64,000 bases of DNA from Verrucomicrobiota bacterium (GTDB lineage Bacteria > Verrucomicrobiota > Verrucomicrobiia > Limisphaerales > Pedosphaeraceae), in the NCBI GenBank assembly GCA_021325145.1, contig JAJPHR010000054.1, forward strand, positions 62,001 through 126,000. The letters run 5' to 3'. A model generated the notes under the pieces. The model ran no database searches. It saw nothing but the letters and a program-made list of their open reading frames with translations, and was not told the origin of the DNA. Both the position numbers and the translations under genes were made by a program. Below, piece by piece: positions 61,544 through 64,000 of the stretch (the first letter of the stretch is position 1; the number at the start of each line of letters is the position of its first letter).

Positions 61544-62881
61544 TTATCGCGCGAGCCCGGGACACGCCGACGTCATAGTGGCAACGAAAGCGCCGTCCAC
61601 TTCGTCGGCGAAGGGCAGCAGTTCGCGCTGGCGCTCGAGCTTGAGGCCGGGATTGGCGTTCAGGAACTCGCTGATGACAGAATCGTTTTCCTCGGGTTCG
61701 AGGCTGCAGGTGCCATAGACCAGCGCGCCGCCGGGCTTGAGTTGCGCGGCGGCCTGGCCGAGCAATCCCAGTTGCGTTGCGCGCAGGCGCTGCACTTCCT
61801 CGGGCCGGATGCGCCAGCGCAAATCAACGCGCCGCCGCATTACGCCGGTGTTGGAGCAGGGGGCATCCACTAGAATCCGGTCAAATAATTTTGGACTTTT
61901 GATTTGCGATTTTTGATTTGCTGCGGCTTGCAAGACGACGTTGGTCACCCCCAGCCGCGCGCAATTCTCGCGGACCAGTTTCAGTCGCTCGGGTTGGAAA
62001 TCCGCGGCGACAATGGTTCCGGTGTTGCGCATGCGTTGGGCCATGAGCGTGGTTTTGCCGCCGGGCGCGGCGCACAGGTCGAACACGGTTTCGCCGGGTT
62101 GCGGGGCCAGTTCGCGCTCGGCAAGCAGGGTGCTGGGATCCTGGACGTAAAAGAAACCTTCCTGAAAGCTGCCCAACCCGGCGAGCGGCGGATGGGATTC
62201 CAACCGGAACACCTGGCCTTCCTCGACCCAATCCCATTGACCCGGGACGAACTTGACGCCTTCCGCATTCCAGCGCGCCGCCAGGCTGGCGGTGTCCGTT
62301 TTCAAGGAATTGAGCCGGGCATAGGTGGGTGGCGGGCGGTTGTTCCATTCCATGAGCCGCGCTGCTTTTTCCGCGCCCCAGCGCGCGAGCCAGCGTTGGT
62401 AGAGCCAGTCCGGATGCGAATGGCCAAGAGCGGGTTCTTTCGACTTGAGTTCGGCCAGCAGCGCGCGCGTTTGGTCCTGTTCGCGCCCGTAGCCCCGGAG
62501 CACGGCGTTGACAAAGCCGGCTTGCGGGCCGAAACCCAATTGCCGGGCCAATTCGACGGTTTCGTTCACGGCGGCGTGGTTCGGCACGCGATCCAGCCAA
62601 AACATTTGATACAGACCCAGTTGCAATAGAATCCGCAACTGGGCTTTCTGCGTGCGGGCCCCGGTTTTGCGGTCGATGAGCCAATCGAGCGTTCGCTGCC
62701 AGCGGGCAATGCCATAAACCAGTTCCTGTAAAAGGCCGCGATCCGGGGGCGAAAGCGGGTGAAGAGCAAGCTCGATTTCCAGCAGGTTTTCGGTATATTT
62801 ATCGTCCAGCAGGCGTTCTTTGAGAATGCGGGCGGCAATTTGTCTTGGTTTTTGGACGCTCACGACTTTTAATAGTGCCAT
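61544..62881 (-). CDS. rsmB: 16S rRNA (cytosine-967-C5)-methyltransferase
   Basis: 445 residues. An N-terminal NusB-like RNA-binding domain (ARILKERLLDDKYTENLLEI, DRGLLQELVYGIARWQRTLD, NHAAVNETVELARQLGFGPQ) is followed by the Nol1/Nop2/Sun methyltransferase domain: SAM motif FDLCAAPGGKTTLMAQRMRN, motif IV VDAPCSNTGVMRRRVDLRWR with its conserved Cys and motif VI GTCSLEPEENDSV with the catalytic Cys. The enzyme methylates C967 of 16S rRNA. Length is normal. It is divergent from the GreA-like gene, 33 bp apart. Confidence 0.94.
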   Translation of the reverse strand: MALLKVVSVQKPRQIAARILKERLLDDKYTENLLEIELALHPLSPPDRGLLQELVYGIARWQRTLDWLIDRKTGARTQKAQLRILLQLGLYQMFWLDRVPNHAAVNETVELARQLGFGPQAGFVNAVLRGYGREQDQTRALLAELKSKEPALGHSHPDWLYQRWLARWGAEKAARLMEWNNRPPPTYARLNSLKTDTASLAARWNAEGVKFVPGQWDWVEEGQVFRLESHPPLAGLGSFQEGFFYVQDPSTLLAERELAPQPGETVFDLCAAPGGKTTLMAQRMRNTGTIVAADFQPERLKLVRENCARLGVTNVVLQAAANQKSQIKSPKLFDRILVDAPCSNTGVMRRRVDLRWRIRPEEVQRLRATQLGLLGQAAAQLKPGGALVYGTCSLEPEENDSVISEFLNANPGLKLERQRELLPFADEVDGAFVATMTSACPGLAR

Positions 62882-62914
62882 GGCAGGGCTTGGACGCGAG
62901 AATTAAGATTATTT

Positions 62915-64000
62915 ATGAAAGAAGAGTTTGAGAAGTTGGTGGCGGCGGGAAAGCTGGAGCGGCAACTGGTCGAGCCGCTCGTCCAGCTCACCACCAGCGG
63001 CTATTGCATGCATCGCAGTTGGGGTTTCGGGAAAATTACCACAGTGGACACCGTGTTTGCGCGCTTCACCATTGATTTTCAAAACAAGCCCAGCCACACC
63101 ATGGACCTGGCGTTTGCGGCGGAATCGCTCAAGCCGATTCCCAAGGACCACATCCTCGCCCGCAAAGCGGCCGATCTCGAAAATCTCCGCCAGATGGCGG
63201 CCTTGAATCACCTGGAGTTGATCAAACTGGTGCTCAAGAGCTATGGCGGCCGGGCCACTGCGGACCAAATTCAGGCGGTCCTGGTTCCCGATGTCATCCG
63301 GGATGATTGGAAAAAGTGGTGGGAAGCGGCCAAAAAGGAATTGAAAAAAGACGGTCACTTCCAGGTGCCGCTCAAGAAAACCGAGCCGCTCATCTATCAA
63401 GCCAAGGAAGTCGTTCTTCAGGACCGTCTGCTGGCTGAATTTCGCGCCGCCAAGGGTCTCAAGGCGCGCATTCTCGTCGCTTCGGAATTGCTTAAGAATG
63501 CCGCCGATCTCACCGACAAGCAGGCGGCTGGAACCGAAGTCATCACCGCGCTCAACGCCGAAATCACGTCCCACCAGCGCACGCAACCGGCCGTCGCGCT
63601 CGAGGGCATCTTTGTCCGGGACGACATTCGCGCTGCCACCGGCGCTACGCCGGTCGAAGGCGAACTTACCGAGCGCAGCATTTGGTCCCAGGACGGCAAG
63701 TTGGGCGCTCTGCTGGAAGTAATGCCCGCAGTTAAGCACCGTCGCACGCTGGAATCCTTCAAGGCTGCCAACCCCGAGCGGTGGATCGATATTGTCCGCG
63801 CCACGTTAAACATCGTGCCCGCGAAGCTTTGCCGGGAGTGCGCGCAGTTGCTCATCCAGGAGGGCAAGATCGATTTGCTCAAGGAAACCCTCGCCCGTTT
63901 GATCAGCCAGCACACGGCCAGCAGCGAACTGCTGCTCTGGCTCGCCAAGGAACGCTCGGACGCCTTTGCGGACATCCTCGGTCCCGAGGTTTTCCGCGCC
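62915..64000 (+). CDS. N-terminal part of a long GreA-like / conserved Chlamydiae-Verrucomicrobia protein (cut by window edge)
   Basis: 362 residues are visible from the ATG at 62915 and the frame is open to the window end. The segment GYCMHRSWGFGKITTVDTVF plus FTIDFQNKPSHTMDLAFAAE is the start of the N-terminal extension found on the long GreA-type transcript-cleavage factors of Chlamydiae and Verrucomicrobia. Helical repeats follow (AEFRAAKGLKARILVASELL, PAVKHRRTLESFKAANPERW). The diagnostic GreA coiled coil would lie beyond the window, so the assignment is tentative. No membrane segment. Confidence 0.55.
   Translation, partial: MKEEFEKLVAAGKLERQLVEPLVQLTTSGYCMHRSWGFGKITTVDTVFARFTIDFQNKPSHTMDLAFAAESLKPIPKDHILARKAADLENLRQMAALNHLELIKLVLKSYGGRATADQIQAVLVPDVIRDDWKKWWEAAKKELKKDGHFQVPLKKTEPLIYQAKEVVLQDRLLAEFRAAKGLKARILVASELLKNAADLTDKQAAGTEVITALNAEITSHQRTQPAVALEGIFVRDDIRAATGATPVEGELTERSIWSQDGKLGALLEVMPAVKHRRTLESFKAANPERWIDIVRATLNIVPAKLCRECAQLLIQEGKIDLLKETLARLISQHTASSELLLWLAKERSDAFADILGPEVFRA

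Overview
The window looks like a chromosomal segment of a soil- or freshwater-type Verrucomicrobiota, most like the Pedosphaera/Limisphaera group. The main reasons are a 51-residue protein matching the Verrucomicrobia/Chlamydiae small basic protein family, a long GreA-like N-terminus, a FecR/CHASE2 sensor pair, CSLREA-type beta-helix and Ig-rich secreted proteins, and intergenic spaces filled with dispersed palindromic elements. This placement is inference from recognised families, not from a database search. GC is high throughout. No phage, insertion sequence, CRISPR, rRNA or tRNA gene was recognised.

Layout. 0-3.5 kb: SH3-domain protein (cut by the window edge), RsuA-type pseudouridine synthase, small basic protein, DUF5069 protein, DUF1349 secreted protein and an orphan response regulator. 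3.5-9 kb: adenine deaminase, then a degenerate zone with a secreted carboxypeptidase-regulatory-like protein, its truncated tandem copy, a frameshifted alpha/beta hydrolase and an FN3/XRE chimera. 9-17.6 kb: RecQ, a thiamine-diphosphate 2-keto-acid decarboxylase, a transglutaminase/esterase fusion, a CBM9-like secreted protein and an aldo/keto reductase. 17.6-22.3 kb: a large FAD/Fe-S dehydrogenase, an M28 peptidase and an unknown protein. 22.8-27.3 kb: a four-gene MacAB-like export operon. 27.4-31 kb: aldo/keto reductase, then psd-pssA-LysE. 31-44 kb: a large secreted unknown, a PYROXD2-like oxidoreductase, an ECF sigma/anti-sigma/secreted protein operon, a phosphoesterase, a glycosyltransferase and a 1168-residue surface protein.

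44-51.7 kb: a FecR-TPR-beta-barrel protein followed 21 bp later by a CHASE2-PAS-histidine kinase-receiver protein, then a small operon of one winged-helix protein and two small membrane proteins. 51.7-55 kb: a prepilin-leader/CreD-like fusion, then an N-degron cluster (clpS, DUF2017-like gene, aat). 55.2-60.3 kb: a GH13 and a GH63 enzyme sharing an upstream palindrome, and a small membrane protein. 60.5-64 kb: MBL hydrolase, rsmB and the start of a long GreA-like gene.

The least explained signals are the two copies of a spaced GTGACA repeat array (5.35 and 22.49 kb), the shared palindrome ahead of the two glycosidases, the prepilin/CreD-like fusion, the FecR-barrel/CHASE2 kinase pair and the gene-debris zone at 5.5-8.9 kb.
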